This document shows positions 17,323 to 26,396 of a stretch of DNA of 64,000 nucleotides, piece by piece (the first letter of the stretch is position 1; the number at the start of each line of letters is the position of its first letter). Location of the stretch: contig NZ_JACHVU010000004.1 in NCBI RefSeq assembly GCF_014190915.1, positions 1 through 64,000 on the forward strand, read 5' to 3'. The notes below the pieces were generated by a model. It was not told where the DNA came from. It ran no database searches and was given only the letters and a program-made list of their open reading frames with translations. The stretch is from Mycolicibacterium iranicum. GTDB taxonomy: Bacteria > Actinomycetota > Actinomycetes > Mycobacteriales > Mycobacteriaceae. The position numbers and the translations under genes are program-made.

Positions 17323-18521
17323 GAGGTGGCGGCGGCCGGGCCCGGCTTGTCGGCGCCGACCACCCACATCGAGTAGTACTGCGCGCCACCGCCGTAGGCG
17401 TGACCGAGGGCCTTGCGGGCACCCTGGACCTGATGTTCGCCGCCCTTGCCCATCACCTGAATGGCCGACTCGGCGAAGCGGATCATGCCCGAGGCGCCGA
17501 TCGGGTTGGACGACAGCACGCCGCCCGACGGGTTGAACGGAATCCGGCCCGTCATCGCGGTCTCACCGGCCTCGGTGAGCTTCCAGCCCTCGCCCTCGGG
17601 TGCGAAGCCGAGGCTCTCCAGCCACATCGGCTCGTACCAGGAGAACGGCACGTAGACCTCGGCCACGTCGATCTCGTCGATCGGGCTGGTGATCCCGGCG
17701 GCCTTCCACAGCGCGGCGGCCGCATCGCGGCTCGCCTGCGGGTTCACCTGATCACGGCCGGAATATGCCAACGGTTCGGTGCGCAGCGCGGTGGCGTGGA
17801 TCCATGCGACCGGATGCCCTTCGGCGACACGGGCATCGGCACTGGCCTCGTCGCCGATCACCAGCGCCGCCGCGCCGTCGGAGGACGGACAGGTCTCGTC
17901 GTAGCGGATCGGGTCCCACAGCATCGGCGACTCCATCACCTTCTCCAGGGTGATGTCCGGCTGGTGCAGGTGGGCCAGGGGGTTCCTGGCGCCGTTCTGC
18001 CGGTCCTTGACCGCCACCATGGCGCCGATGTGATTCGGGGCGCCCGAACGCCGGATGTAGGCACGCACGTGCGGGGCGAAGTAGCCGCCCGCGCCCGCGC
18101 CCACCGGCTTGGTGAACGGCACCGGAATGCTCAACGCCCACATGGCATTCGATTCCGACTGTTTCTCCCAGGCCATCGTCAGGACCCGGCGGTACTTACC
18201 GGACTGCACCAGGCTGGCCGCGACGATCGCCGTCGAGCCGCCGACCGAGCCGGCGGTATGAACACGGATCAGCGGCTTGCCGGTGGCGCCCGTGGCATCC
18301 GCCATGAACAGCTCGGGCATCATCACGCCCTCGAAGAAGTCGGGGGCCTTGCCGACCACGACCGCGTCGATGTCGGCCAGCGTCACACCGGCGTCGTCGA
18401 GCGCCCGGTCGATGGCCTCGCGCACGAGGCCGTTCATCGACACGTCCTTGCGCTTGGCGACATACTTCGTCTGCCCGGTGCCGAGAACAGCAGCGAGTTT
18501 CTTGGTCGTATCAGAAGCCAT
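17319..18521 (-). CDS. ltp3: Thiolase-fold lipid-transfer protein Ltp3 (probable steroid side-chain aldolase)
   Basis: The 400-residue protein has the SCP-x thiolase fold, ending in GHAYGGGAQYYSMWVV. At the place of the thiolase nucleophile it reads HTAGSVGGSTA, so the catalytic Cys is missing. This fits the known role of Ltp3/Ltp4 as aldol lyases for C-24 branched sterol side chains in Rhodococcus. It lies 2 bases after ltp4 and overlaps the oxidoreductase gene. The KstR box at 20631 controls the operon. Ltp3 or Ltp4 naming is by gene order and could be reversed. Confidence 0.82.
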   Translation of the reverse strand: MASDTTKKLAAVLGTGQTKYVAKRKDVSMNGLVREAIDRALDDAGVTLADIDAVVVGKAPDFFEGVMMPELFMADATGATGKPLIRVHTAGSVGGSTAIVAASLVQSGKYRRVLTMAWEKQSESNAMWALSIPVPFTKPVGAGAGGYFAPHVRAYIRRSGAPNHIGAMVAVKDRQNGARNPLAHLHQPDITLEKVMESPMLWDPIRYDETCPSSDGAAALVIGDEASADARVAEGHPVAWIHATALRTEPLAYSGRDQVNPQASRDAAAALWKAAGITSPIDEIDVAEVYVPFSWYEPMWLESLGFAPEGEGWKLTEAGETAMTGRIPFNPSGGVLSSNPIGASGMIRFAESAIQVMGKGGEHQVQGARKALGHAYGGGAQYYSMWVVGADKPGPAAATS

Positions 18522-18523
18522 GT

Positions 18524-19579
18524 CTATTTACCCTCCAGCACAGCGACCAGATTCTGTTGCAGCGCAGGCCCGCTCGTCGCATGGGCCAGCACGCGAGAGG
18601 CCTTGCCCTCGAAGATGTGCTGAGCGGCGAAGCCGATCCGCTCAAGACCGGCCGAGAACATCGGGTTGGCGGCGAGCGCGCCCCCGGACGGATTGATCGT
18701 CGTGCTGTCGGGCAATCCGATCGCCTCTTTGAGGATCAGCTGCTGATGACTGAACGGGGCGTAGATCTCCGCGATCTCGATCGACGACGCGTCGCCACCG
18801 GTGGCCGCGGCGGCGGACGCTGCGGTCGACGGCGAGGTGGTCAGATCCCGCGCGCCGAGGACCGGCGTCTCGATGCGGTGCTCGATTCCGGTGATCCAGG
18901 CCGGACGCTCCCGCAACGCGCGGGCACGGTCCCCGGAGGCCAGCACGATCGCCGACGCGCCGTCGGTGATGGGCGCAATGTCATGGCGTCGCAGCGGTTC
19001 TGCGAAGTAGGGCTGCTCCAGCAGCTCCTCGACGCTGGTGCCGGACTCCAGGCGATCGACCCGCGGGGAGGCGGCCTGGGCATCGAGGGCGACCTGCGCC
19101 ATCTGCTCGGCCGTCCACTTGCCGGCGTCCAGCCCGAAGCGGGCCTGCAGACCGGCCATGCTCACCGAGTCAGGCCACAGCGGAGCGACCGTGTACGGAT
19201 CGGTCTGCAACGAGAGCACGCGGCGCAACGTGCCCGCCGACGACTTTCCGAATCCGTAGACCAGCGCCGTCTCGACCTCGCCGGTCAGGATCTTGATGTA
19301 GGCCTCGTACAGCGCCCAGGCGGCGTCCATCTCGACGTGCGACTCGTTGATCGGCGGCACGGCGCCGATGGAGTCGATCGCCGAGATGAAGGAGAAAGCC
19401 CGGCCGGCAAGGTAATCCGAGGATCCCGAGCACCAGAAGCCCAGATCGGTCTGCTGGAGGCCGAGCTCGGAGTAGAGCCGGTGGAAACACGGCATCAGCA
19501 TCTCGACGCCGTTGGTGGTGCCGTTCGTACGGCGGACGTGGGGCGCGTGCGCGAACCCGACGACAGCTACTTCAGACAT
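18524..19579 (-). CDS. ltp4: Thiolase-fold lipid-transfer protein Ltp4
   Basis: The 351-residue protein is a second thiolase-like member, paired with Ltp3. The site of the nucleophilic Cys reads NESHVEMDAAWALYEAY, again without Cys, so it is unlikely to be a true thiolase. The end (HATSGPALQQNLVAV) keeps the GHxxG-like loop in degenerate form. It is encoded between the OB-fold protein gene and ltp3. Known relatives need an OB-fold (DUF35) partner for aldolase activity, and such a partner gene lies directly upstream. Confidence 0.82.
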   Translation of the reverse strand: MSEVAVVGFAHAPHVRRTNGTTNGVEMLMPCFHRLYSELGLQQTDLGFWCSGSSDYLAGRAFSFISAIDSIGAVPPINESHVEMDAAWALYEAYIKILTGEVETALVYGFGKSSAGTLRRVLSLQTDPYTVAPLWPDSVSMAGLQARFGLDAGKWTAEQMAQVALDAQAASPRVDRLESGTSVEELLEQPYFAEPLRRHDIAPITDGASAIVLASGDRARALRERPAWITGIEHRIETPVLGARDLTTSPSTAASAAAATGGDASSIEIAEIYAPFSHQQLILKEAIGLPDSTTINPSGGALAANPMFSAGLERIGFAAQHIFEGKASRVLAHATSGPALQQNLVAVLEGK

Positions 19580-19628
19580 GCGCGATCCGTTCCGCTTCTC
19601 GCTGATGGGTCATGTGATGTGAAGGCCT

Positions 19629-20621
19629 TTACAGGTGGTGCTTGTAGGTGTCGTAATCGGCGTCGGGTTCGCCCGTGGGCTTGAAGTAGTCGATGTTGTC
19701 GATGCCCAGGCCCCACTCCTCCTTGGGCTTCCACACGGCCTGCACCCGCATCCCCATGCGGACCTCGGCCGGGTCGATCTCGGTGACGAGGTGCAGGAAC
19801 GGGATGTCGGCGCCGTCGAGCAGCACGTAGGCCGCGACATAGGGCGGCTTGATGCGCTGACCCGCGAACGGGATGTTGATGATCGCGAAGGTCGTCACCG
19901 TGCCCTTGTCGGGCAGCTCGACGTAGTTGTCCAGCTCCAGGCCGGTCGCCGGGTTGGCCTCCTTGGGCGGGAAATACACCTTGCCGGTCTCGCCCGTGCG
20001 GGCGCCGAGCAGCTTGCCCTGCTCGAGCGCGCGCAGGAACGTGCTCTCGGGAAGCGATGCCGTGTGCTGGATCTCGATGGACGTGGGCACCACCACCATC
20101 GTCACCGGGTCGAGGCCCTCGGGCGGCGGCGGCACGTCCTCGGCCTGATCGCCCAGGGTGAAGTAGGCGATGTCGGTGATCGCCCCGACCGGCTCGTCGA
20201 CCCAGTGCGCCGCGACCCGGGCGCCGGTGCTGATCGCGTCGGCCGACCCCGTGTCGACCGCGTGCAGCAGCGGGGTGTCGGCGCCGTCGAGCGTGATCAG
20301 TGCCCAGGCGAACGGACGGTCGAGCGGCTGACCTTCCAGCGGCTCGGGTTGCCACGTCCACGAAACGACCGTGCCGACACTGGCCACCGGTACGATCTCG
20401 GTCAATTGCTCCCAGGTGACGGGGTCGTATTCGGCCGGCGGTACGAGCACCGTGCCGTCCGAACCGCGGACGCCGACGATGCGCCGCTCGCGGAGGGCGG
20501 TGAAGAACTGACCGAGGAGTGGTCCTACTGAACGGGTGTAGTCGAAAGCGAGCTTCAGCGGAGCGGAAAGCGGCGGCTCATGGGGATCGATCTGCACCGG
20601 GCTGCTTTGGCTGGTGGTCAC
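19629..20621 (-). CDS. Tandem OB-fold (DUF35-type) protein, Rv3521-type
   Basis: The 330-residue protein starts at GTG 20621, 9 bases from a KstR box. It consists of two similar halves. GVRGSDGTVLVPPAEYDP (about 50-65) and GARTGETGKVYFPPKEANP (about 215-233) each match the zinc-ribbon-to-OB junction of DUF35 proteins, but the ribbon cysteines are absent in both. It is first in the operon with ltp4 and ltp3. By analogy with the Ltp2-ChsH2 aldolase, it probably binds the steroid-CoA substrate for those proteins. Confidence 0.83.
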   Translation of the reverse strand: MTTSQSSPVQIDPHEPPLSAPLKLAFDYTRSVGPLLGQFFTALRERRIVGVRGSDGTVLVPPAEYDPVTWEQLTEIVPVASVGTVVSWTWQPEPLEGQPLDRPFAWALITLDGADTPLLHAVDTGSADAISTGARVAAHWVDEPVGAITDIAYFTLGDQAEDVPPPPEGLDPVTMVVVPTSIEIQHTASLPESTFLRALEQGKLLGARTGETGKVYFPPKEANPATGLELDNYVELPDKGTVTTFAIINIPFAGQRIKPPYVAAYVLLDGADIPFLHLVTEIDPAEVRMGMRVQAVWKPKEEWGLGIDNIDYFKPTGEPDADYDTYKHHL

Positions 20622-20630
20622 GGCATCGAG

Positions 20631-20644
20631 TAGAACAGGTTCTA
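20631..20644. promoter_or_regulatory. KstR box between the ltp operon and the F420 oxidoreductase gene
   Basis: TAGAACAGGTTCTA is a perfect palindrome identical to the box at 9723. It lies between divergent genes (starts 20621 and 20692) and so can control both. Confidence 0.82.
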
Positions 20645-20691
20645 AGAATGGTTTCAAGAAGCGGGCCCGGTGGCCCGGAAGGGCGAGTGGC

Positions 20692-21732
20692 ATGAAGTTG
20701 GGTTTGCAGCTCGGATACTGGGGCGCACAACCGCCGACCAACCACGCGGAGCTCGTCGCCACCGCCGAGGACGCCGGCTTCGACACCGTGTTCACCGCGG
20801 AAGCCTGGGGCTCGGACGCGTACACACCGCTGGCGTGGTGGGGCCGCGAGACGACCCGGATGCGGCTGGGCACGTCGGTGATCCAATTGTCGGCGCGCAC
20901 CCCGACCGCGTGCGCGATGGCCGCGTTGACGCTCGACCACCTCTCCGGCGGTCGGCACATCCTCGGCCTGGGCGTCTCCGGGCCCCAGGTGGTCGAGGGC
21001 TGGTACGGCGCGAAGTTCCCCAAGCCGCTGGCGCGCACCCGGGAGTACATCGACATCCTGCGCCAGGTCTGGGCGCGGGAAGCCCCCGTCCACAGCGACG
21101 GGCCGCACTATCCGCTGCCGCTGACGGGTGAGGGCACCACCGGGCTGGGCAAGAACCTCAAACCGATCACCCATCCGCTGCGCGCCGACATCCCCGTCAT
21201 GCTCGGCGCCGAAGGGCCCAAGAACGTCGCACTGGCCGCCGAGATCGCCGACGGTTGGCTCCCGATCTTCTACTCCCCGCGCATCGGGGCCATGTACAAC
21301 GAATGGCTCGACGAGGGTTTCGCGCGCCCCGGTGCCCGGCGCACGAGGGAGACGTTCGAGATCTGCGCGACGGCGCAGGTGGTCGTCACCGACGACCGGC
21401 CCGCGATCATGGAGCTGATGAAGCCGCACCTGGCGCTCTACATGGGCGGAATGGGCGCCGAGGACACCAACTTCCACGCCGACGTCTACCGGCGCATGGG
21501 CTATGCCGAGGTCGTCGACGACGTCACCAAGCTCTTCCGATCGGGCACCGAGGACGGTAAAGCGCAAGCGGCCAAGGTCATCCCCGACGAGCTGGTCGAC
21601 GATTCCGCCATCGTCGGTGACCTCGCCTATGTCCAGGAGCAGATCAAGGCGTGGGAGGCGTCCGGCGTCACGATGATGGTCGTCGGAGCCCGTTCGCCCG
21701 AACAGATCCGCGACCTGGCCGCCCTGGTCTGA
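20692..21732 (+). CDS. LLM-class F420-dependent oxidoreductase, Rv3520c-type
   Basis: The 346-residue luciferase-like protein has family stretches ALTLDHLSGGRHILGLGVSGPQVVEGWYG and PVMLGAEGPKNVALAAEIADGWLP. The ATG at 20692 is preceded by AAGGGCGAG. It is divergent from the ltp operon and shares its KstR box. Length matches what I recall for Rv3520c (347). The reaction is not established. An F420-linked redox step in sterol side-chain breakdown is inferred. Confidence 0.87.
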   Translation: MKLGLQLGYWGAQPPTNHAELVATAEDAGFDTVFTAEAWGSDAYTPLAWWGRETTRMRLGTSVIQLSARTPTACAMAALTLDHLSGGRHILGLGVSGPQVVEGWYGAKFPKPLARTREYIDILRQVWAREAPVHSDGPHYPLPLTGEGTTGLGKNLKPITHPLRADIPVMLGAEGPKNVALAAEIADGWLPIFYSPRIGAMYNEWLDEGFARPGARRTRETFEICATAQVVVTDDRPAIMELMKPHLALYMGGMGAEDTNFHADVYRRMGYAEVVDDVTKLFRSGTEDGKAQAAKVIPDELVDDSAIVGDLAYVQEQIKAWEASGVTMMVVGARSPEQIRDLAALV

Positions 21733-21752
21733 CCGTCCCTTGCCGAAATCGA

Positions 21753-21779
21753 CTAGACACTTCCTTGCCGAGTGTCTAG
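21753..21779. repeat. Inverted repeat upstream of the decarboxylase-like gene
   Basis: CTAGACAC (21753-21760) pairs exactly with GTGTCTAG (21772-21779) across 11 bases. There is no T-tract, and it sits at the -35 region of the 21801 gene, so it is more likely a protein site than a terminator. Confidence 0.5.
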
Positions 21780-21800
21780 TGCGCGTTCTAGATTGACGGT
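21765..21800 (+). promoter_or_regulatory. Probable leaderless promoter with a degenerate KstR box
   Basis: TTGCCG (21765-21770) and TAGATT (21789-21794) are 18 bp apart. TAGTGCGCGTTCTA (21777-21790) keeps the right half of the KstR site (GTTCTA) but has TGC in place of AAC on the left. The start point would fall at or next to the GTG at 21801. Confidence 0.5.
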
Positions 21801-22565
21801 GTGACCGGTACCACCTCTCCGTCCCAGCACACCATCGGCGACACCGTCCTGACGATGCCCGTGCGTGTGCGCACCGCGCATCAGCACACGGCGATGTTCG
21901 TCGTCGACGCCGACGCCGCACAGCGCATGATCGACTACAGCGGCCTGCGGGTCTGCCGCTTCGGCAGGCAGAATCGCCGCGCGCTCGTGGTGCTGATGCT
22001 CATGCGCTACGAGGACACCGACCTGGGCCGGTATTACGAGTACGGCACCAACGTGATGGTGAACCCGCCCGAAGCCCCCGGGGCCACCGGCCTGCAGGCG
22101 CTGCAATCGGCGGGTGCGTTCGTCCACCACCTTCCCGTGGACCAGTCGTTCACGCTCGAGGCGGGACGGACCATCTGGGGGTATCCGAAGCTGATGGCCG
22201 ACTTCACCGTTCGCGGGTCGAAGGACGGGTTCGGCACCGGCCGTCAGTTCGGTTTCGACGTGAGCATCGGCGGCGAGCGCGTCGTCAGCATGGACTTCAC
22301 CGCCGGCCTGCCCGTCCCGTCGGCACTCAGCGGCCGCCGGCAGGTGCACTCCACGTACTCGCACCTCGACGGCGTCACGCGCGAGACCGAGGGGGAGATG
22401 GTGCTCTCCGGTGTGCGGTACCGCCCGGGGGGCGTTCGTCTCCGGCTTGGCGAACATCCGTACGCCGCAGAGCTTTCGGCCCTAGGCTTGCCCAAACGCG
22501 CGCTCGTGTCGAGCTCGGCGGTCAACGTCGACATGACCTTCGCCGACTCCCGGATCATCAGGTAG
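21801..22565 (+). CDS. Acetoacetate decarboxylase-like protein, Rv3519-type
   Basis: The 254-residue protein has an acetoacetate-decarboxylase-like fold. TIWGYPKLMADF near 132-143 corresponds to the GYPK region of that family, with the preceding segment SFTLEAGR. Whether the lysine forms a Schiff base cannot be judged. The gene begins with GTG without a ribosome site and ends 7 bases before cyp142, so the two are co-transcribed. It may act on a steroid beta-keto acid. This is speculation. Confidence 0.8.
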   Translation: MTGTTSPSQHTIGDTVLTMPVRVRTAHQHTAMFVVDADAAQRMIDYSGLRVCRFGRQNRRALVVLMLMRYEDTDLGRYYEYGTNVMVNPPEAPGATGLQALQSAGAFVHHLPVDQSFTLEAGRTIWGYPKLMADFTVRGSKDGFGTGRQFGFDVSIGGERVVSMDFTAGLPVPSALSGRRQVHSTYSHLDGVTRETEGEMVLSGVRYRPGGVRLRLGEHPYAAELSALGLPKRALVSSSAVNVDMTFADSRIIR

Positions 22566-22572
22566 GAACCCC

Positions 22573-23793
22573 ATGACCTCAACACTGTCCGGCCAGACCG
22601 TCAATCTGGATGTCGATCTCGCCGACGGCAACTTCTACGCAGACGGGGTCGCGGCCCGCGAGGCGTATCGCTGGATGCGGGCCAATCAGCCGGTCTTCCG
22701 CGACCGCAACGGCCTCGCGGCGGCGACCACCTACAGTGCCGTGCTGGACGCAGAACGCAATCCCGAGCTCTTCTCCAGCACGGGTGGCATCCGGCCGGAT
22801 CAGCCGGGCATGCCGTACATGATCGACATGGACGATCCCGCACACGTGCTGCGGCGCAAGCTGGTCAATTCCGGCTTCACCCGCAAGCGCGTGATGGACA
22901 AGGTGCCGTCGATCGAAAAGCTGTGCGACACACTGATCGACGCCGTCTGCGAGCGGGGCGAGTGCGATTTCGTCCGCGACATCGCCGCCCCGCTGCCGAT
23001 GGCGGTCATCGGCGACATGCTCGGCGTGCTGCCCGAAGAACGAGACATGCTGCTCACGTGGTCCGACGACCTGGTGTGCGGGCTCTCCTCGACCGTCGAT
23101 GACCAGGTCATCCAGAAGCTGATGGAGACCTTCGCGGCGTACACGGCGTTCACGATGGAGGTGATCGCCGACCGCCGGGCCAACCCGCGCGACGACCTGT
23201 TCTCGATCCTGGTCAACGCCGAGGTCGAGGGTTCCCGGATGTCGGACGACGAGATCGTGTTCGAGACGCTGCTGATCCTCATCGGCGGCGACGAGACCAC
23301 TCGGCACACCCTGTCCGGCGGCACCGAACAGCTGCTGCGTCACCAGGACCAGTGGCGGCAGTTGGTGGCGGACCCGGATCTGCTGCCCGGCGCGATCGAG
23401 GAGATGCTGCGCTGGACCTCGCCGGTGAAGAACATGTGCCGGACGCTGACCGCCGACACGGACTTTCACGGGACGTCGCTGAAGTCCGGCGAGAAGATCA
23501 TGCTGATGTTCGAATCCGCGAACTTCGACGAGGCGGTCTTCGGCGATCCGGAGAACTTCCGGATCGACCGGAACCCGAACAGCCACGTCGCCTTCGGGTT
23601 CGGCACCCACTTCTGCCTGGGCAACCAGCTGGCCCGCCTCGAGCTGAAGATCATGCTCGGCAAGGTCCTGCAGCGCCTGCCGGATCTGCGGCTGGCCGAC
23701 GAGACGATGCTGCCGCTGCGGCCGGCGAACTTCGTCAGCGGCCTGGAATCGATGCCTGTGGTGTTCACGCCGTCGAAGCCCGTCGGCGCCTGA
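22573..23793 (+). CDS. cyp142: Cytochrome P450 CYP142, steroid C26/C27 monooxygenase
   Basis: The 406-residue P450 has I-helix LILIGGDETTRHTLSGG, ExxR in EEMLRWTSP, and haem loop FGFGTHFCLGNQLAR with Cys348. Length and gene neighbours match mycobacterial CYP142. That enzyme oxidises the cholesterol or cholestenone side-chain terminus to the acid. The product would be activated by FadD19, encoded nearby. CYP125, which does the same job, is not in the window. Two hairpins follow the stop. Confidence 0.9.
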   Translation: MTSTLSGQTVNLDVDLADGNFYADGVAAREAYRWMRANQPVFRDRNGLAAATTYSAVLDAERNPELFSSTGGIRPDQPGMPYMIDMDDPAHVLRRKLVNSGFTRKRVMDKVPSIEKLCDTLIDAVCERGECDFVRDIAAPLPMAVIGDMLGVLPEERDMLLTWSDDLVCGLSSTVDDQVIQKLMETFAAYTAFTMEVIADRRANPRDDLFSILVNAEVEGSRMSDDEIVFETLLILIGGDETTRHTLSGGTEQLLRHQDQWRQLVADPDLLPGAIEEMLRWTSPVKNMCRTLTADTDFHGTSLKSGEKIMLMFESANFDEAVFGDPENFRIDRNPNSHVAFGFGTHFCLGNQLARLELKIMLGKVLQRLPDLRLADETMLPLRPANFVSGLESMPVVFTPSKPVGA

Positions 23794-23843
23794 CCCACGC
23801 GAGCGTGGGCCTCGTGCACGGGATTCGGTCGATTCCCGGGCAC
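23794..23843. terminator. Two hairpins between convergent cyp142 and echA19
   Basis: CCCACGC-GA-GCGTGGG at 23794-23809 is a perfect 7-bp stem. A second stem pairs 23814-23823 with 23834-23843 with one mismatch. No U-tract is present. This is the usual look of mycobacterial convergent ends. Confidence 0.5.
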
Positions 23844-23862
23844 AGGGCCCACGTTCGGCGCG

Positions 23863-24663
23863 CTACTTCATCTGGAAGTTCGGCGGCCGCTTCTCCTTGA
23901 AGGCCCGAGGGCCTTCCTTGGCGTCCTCGGACAGGAACACCGGGATGCCGTTGGCGGTGTCGGGCTTGAAGGCCTCTTCCTCGTGCAGGCCCTCGGCCTC
24001 GCGGATGGTCTTCAGGATCGCCTGCACGGCCAGCGGGCCGTTGTTGTTGATCACCTCGGCGATCTCCAGAGCCTTGTCCAGGGCCGTGCCGTCGGGGACG
24101 ACATACCCGATCAGCCCGTACTCCTTGGCTTCGGCGGCGGTGATGTGGCGGCCGGTCAGCAGCAGGTCGCACGCGATCGTGTACGGGATCTGGCGTGGCA
24201 GGCGGACCGCCGACCCGCCCATCGGGTAGAGGCTCCACTTGGCCTCGGAGATACCGAATTTGGCGCTCTCGCCGGCGATCCGGATGTCGGTGCCCTGCAG
24301 GATCTCGGTGCCGCCCGCGATCGCGGGGCCCTCGACGGCGGCGATCAGCGGCTTGGTCAGGCGGCGGCCCTTGAGCAGGCCCTCGATCTTCGACGGGTCG
24401 TAGCTGCCGTCCTTGAACGAGTCGCCCGGCGGTTTCTTCGATGCGGCCTTGAGGTCCATGCCCGCGCAGAAGTAGCCACCGGCGCCGGTCAGGATGCACG
24501 TCCGGATCTCGGGATCCTCGTCGACGCGGTTCCAGGCGTCGACCATGATCGAGAGCATCTCGCCTGAGAGCGCGTTGCGCGACTCCGGCCGGTTCAGCGT
24601 CACGATCAGCGTGTGTCCCCGCTGCTCAACGAGGGCATCGGGACCTTTCTGGGGCTCGCTCAC
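23863..24663 (-). CDS. echA19: Enoyl-CoA hydratase EchA19
   Basis: The 266-residue crotonase has an oxyanion-hole segment with [14 protein letters not shown] and a second loop [19 protein letters not shown]. It should hydrate the steroid side-chain enoyl-CoA made by FadE-type dehydrogenases. It is divergent from fadD19 across a KstR box and ends convergent to cyp142. The symbol is given from this conserved order. The ATG at 24663 follows AAAGG. Confidence 0.88.
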   Translation of the reverse strand: MSEPQKGPDALVEQRGHTLIVTLNRPESRNALSGEMLSIMVDAWNRVDEDPEIRTCILTGAGGYFCAGMDLKAASKKPPGDSFKDGSYDPSKIEGLLKGRRLTKPLIAAVEGPAIAGGTEILQGTDIRIAGESAKFGISEAKWSLYPMGGSAVRLPRQIPYTIACDLLLTGRHITAAEAKEYGLIGYVVPDGTALDKALEIAEVINNNGPLAVQAILKTIREAEGLHEEEAFKPDTANGIPVFLSEDAKEGPRAFKEKRPPNFQMK

Positions 24664-24696
24664 GGGTGTGCGCCTTTCATCATCGAAGACAGCGAC

Positions 24697-24731
24697 TTGT
24701 CTCGAAATGTAACACGTTCTAATTTAGACCC
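24697..24731 (+). promoter_or_regulatory. KstR-controlled promoter of fadD19 (shared box with echA19)
   Basis: TTGTCT (24697-24702) and TAATTT (24720-24725) are 17 bp apart. The KstR box TGTAACACGTTCTA (24708-24721) fills the spacer. The expected start point is the GTG at 24732, so a leaderless mRNA is likely. The same box lies 45 bases upstream of echA19 on the other strand. Confidence 0.78.
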
Positions 24732-26384
24732 GTGGCTCTGAACATCGCCGATCTTGCCGAGCACGCCATCGACGCCGTGCCTGACCGAGTCGCCCTCATC
24801 TCGGGTGACGAACAGCTGACCTACGCGCAGTTGGAGGAGAAGGCCAATCGCCTGGCGCACTACCTCCTCGACCAGGGCGTCAAGAAGGACGACAAGGTCG
24901 GCCTCTACTGCCGCAACCGCATCGAGATCGTCATCGGCATGCTCGGCATCATCAAGGCCGGCGCCATCCTGGTGAACGTCAACTTCCGCTACGTCGAGGG
25001 CGAGCTGAAGTACCTGTTCGACAACTCGGACATGGTCGCGCTGGTGCACGAGCGCCGGTACGCAGACCGCGTGGCCAATGTGCTGCCCGAGACCCCGCTG
25101 GTGAAGACGATCCTCGTGGTCGAGGACGGCTCCGACGACGACTATCAGCGCTACGGCGGCGTCGAGTTCTACTCCGCGCTCGAACAGGGCTCTCCCGAAC
25201 GCGATTTCGGCCCTCGCAGTGAGGACGACATCTACCTGCTCTACACGGGCGGCACCACGGGGTTCCCCAAGGGCGTCATGTGGCGTCACGAGGACATCTA
25301 CCGCGTGCTGTTCGGCGGCACCGACTTCGCGACCGGTGAGCCGTACGCCGACGAGTACGACCTGTCCAAGCAGGCGGCGGCGAACCCGCCGATGGTGCGC
25401 TACCCGATCCCGCCGATGATCCACGGCGCGACGCAGTCGTGCACGTGGATGTCGATCTTCTCCGGCCAGACCACGGTGCTCACACCGGAATTCGACGCCG
25501 ATTCGGTCTGGCGCACGATCCACGACCACAAGGTGAACCTGCTGTTCTTCACCGGTGACGCGATGGCCCGCCCGCTGCTCGACGCGTTGCTGGCGCATCA
25601 GGACGCCGGGAACACCTACGACCTCGACTCGCTGTTCCTGCTCGCCAGCACCGCGGCCCTGTTCTCCACCAGCCTCAAGGAGAAGTTCCTCGAGCTGCTG
25701 CCCAACCGGGTCATCACCGACTCGATCGGCTCGTCGGAGACCGGTTTCGGCGGCACCAGCGTGGTGGCCAAGGGGCAGTCCCACACCGGCGGTCCGCGCG
25801 TGACCATCGACAAGAACACCAAGGTGCTCGACGAGGACGGCAACGAGGTCGAGCCGGGCTCGGGCAAGCGCGGCATCATCGCCAAGTGCGGGCACATCCC
25901 GGTCGGCTACTTCAAGGACGAGAAGAAGACGGCCGAGACCTTCCGGACCTACCACGGGGTGCGCTACGCGATCCCCGGTGACTACGCCGAGGTCGAGGCG
26001 GACGGCACCGTGACGATGCTGGGCCGCGGCTCGGTGTCGATCAACTCCGGCGGCGAGAAGATCTATCCCGAAGAGGTGGAGGCGGCGCTCAAGGGCCACC
26101 CCGACGTCTTCGACGCACTCGTGGTGGGTGTCCCCGATCCGCGCTTCGGCCAGCACGTCGCCGCCGTGGTGCAGGCCCGGGAGGGCACCCGCCCGTCCCT
26201 GGCCGACCTCGATGCGTTCGTGCGCAAGGAGATCGCGGGATACAAGGTGCCGCGCAGTCTGTGGCTCGTCGACGAGGTGAAGCGCTCGCCCGCGGGCAAG
26301 CCGGACTACCGGTGGGCCAAGGACGTCACCGAGGAGCGCCCGGCCGACGAAGTCCACGAGAAGCACGCAGCAACCAGCTCCTAG
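24732..26384 (+). CDS. fadD19: Steroid acyl-CoA ligase FadD19
   Basis: The 550-residue AMP-forming ligase has the ATP motif LLYTGGTTGFPKGV near 167-180, the late YPEEVEAAL and GDYAEVEADGTVTMLGRG segments, and the catalytic Lys near 523 in RSPAGKPDYRW. FadD19 activates the C8 side-chain acid of cholesterol and is required for C-24 branched sterols in Rhodococcus. This fits the ltp3/ltp4 genes nearby. The GTG start has a KstR promoter but no ribosome site. A nitronate-monooxygenase-like gene follows after 12 bases. Confidence 0.92.
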   Translation: MALNIADLAEHAIDAVPDRVALISGDEQLTYAQLEEKANRLAHYLLDQGVKKDDKVGLYCRNRIEIVIGMLGIIKAGAILVNVNFRYVEGELKYLFDNSDMVALVHERRYADRVANVLPETPLVKTILVVEDGSDDDYQRYGGVEFYSALEQGSPERDFGPRSEDDIYLLYTGGTTGFPKGVMWRHEDIYRVLFGGTDFATGEPYADEYDLSKQAAANPPMVRYPIPPMIHGATQSCTWMSIFSGQTTVLTPEFDADSVWRTIHDHKVNLLFFTGDAMARPLLDALLAHQDAGNTYDLDSLFLLASTAALFSTSLKEKFLELLPNRVITDSIGSSETGFGGTSVVAKGQSHTGGPRVTIDKNTKVLDEDGNEVEPGSGKRGIIAKCGHIPVGYFKDEKKTAETFRTYHGVRYAIPGDYAEVEADGTVTMLGRGSVSINSGGEKIYPEEVEAALKGHPDVFDALVVGVPDPRFGQHVAAVVQAREGTRPSLADLDAFVRKEIAGYKVPRSLWLVDEVKRSPAGKPDYRWAKDVTEERPADEVHEKHAATSS

Positions 26385-26396
26385 GCAGGAAAGACC

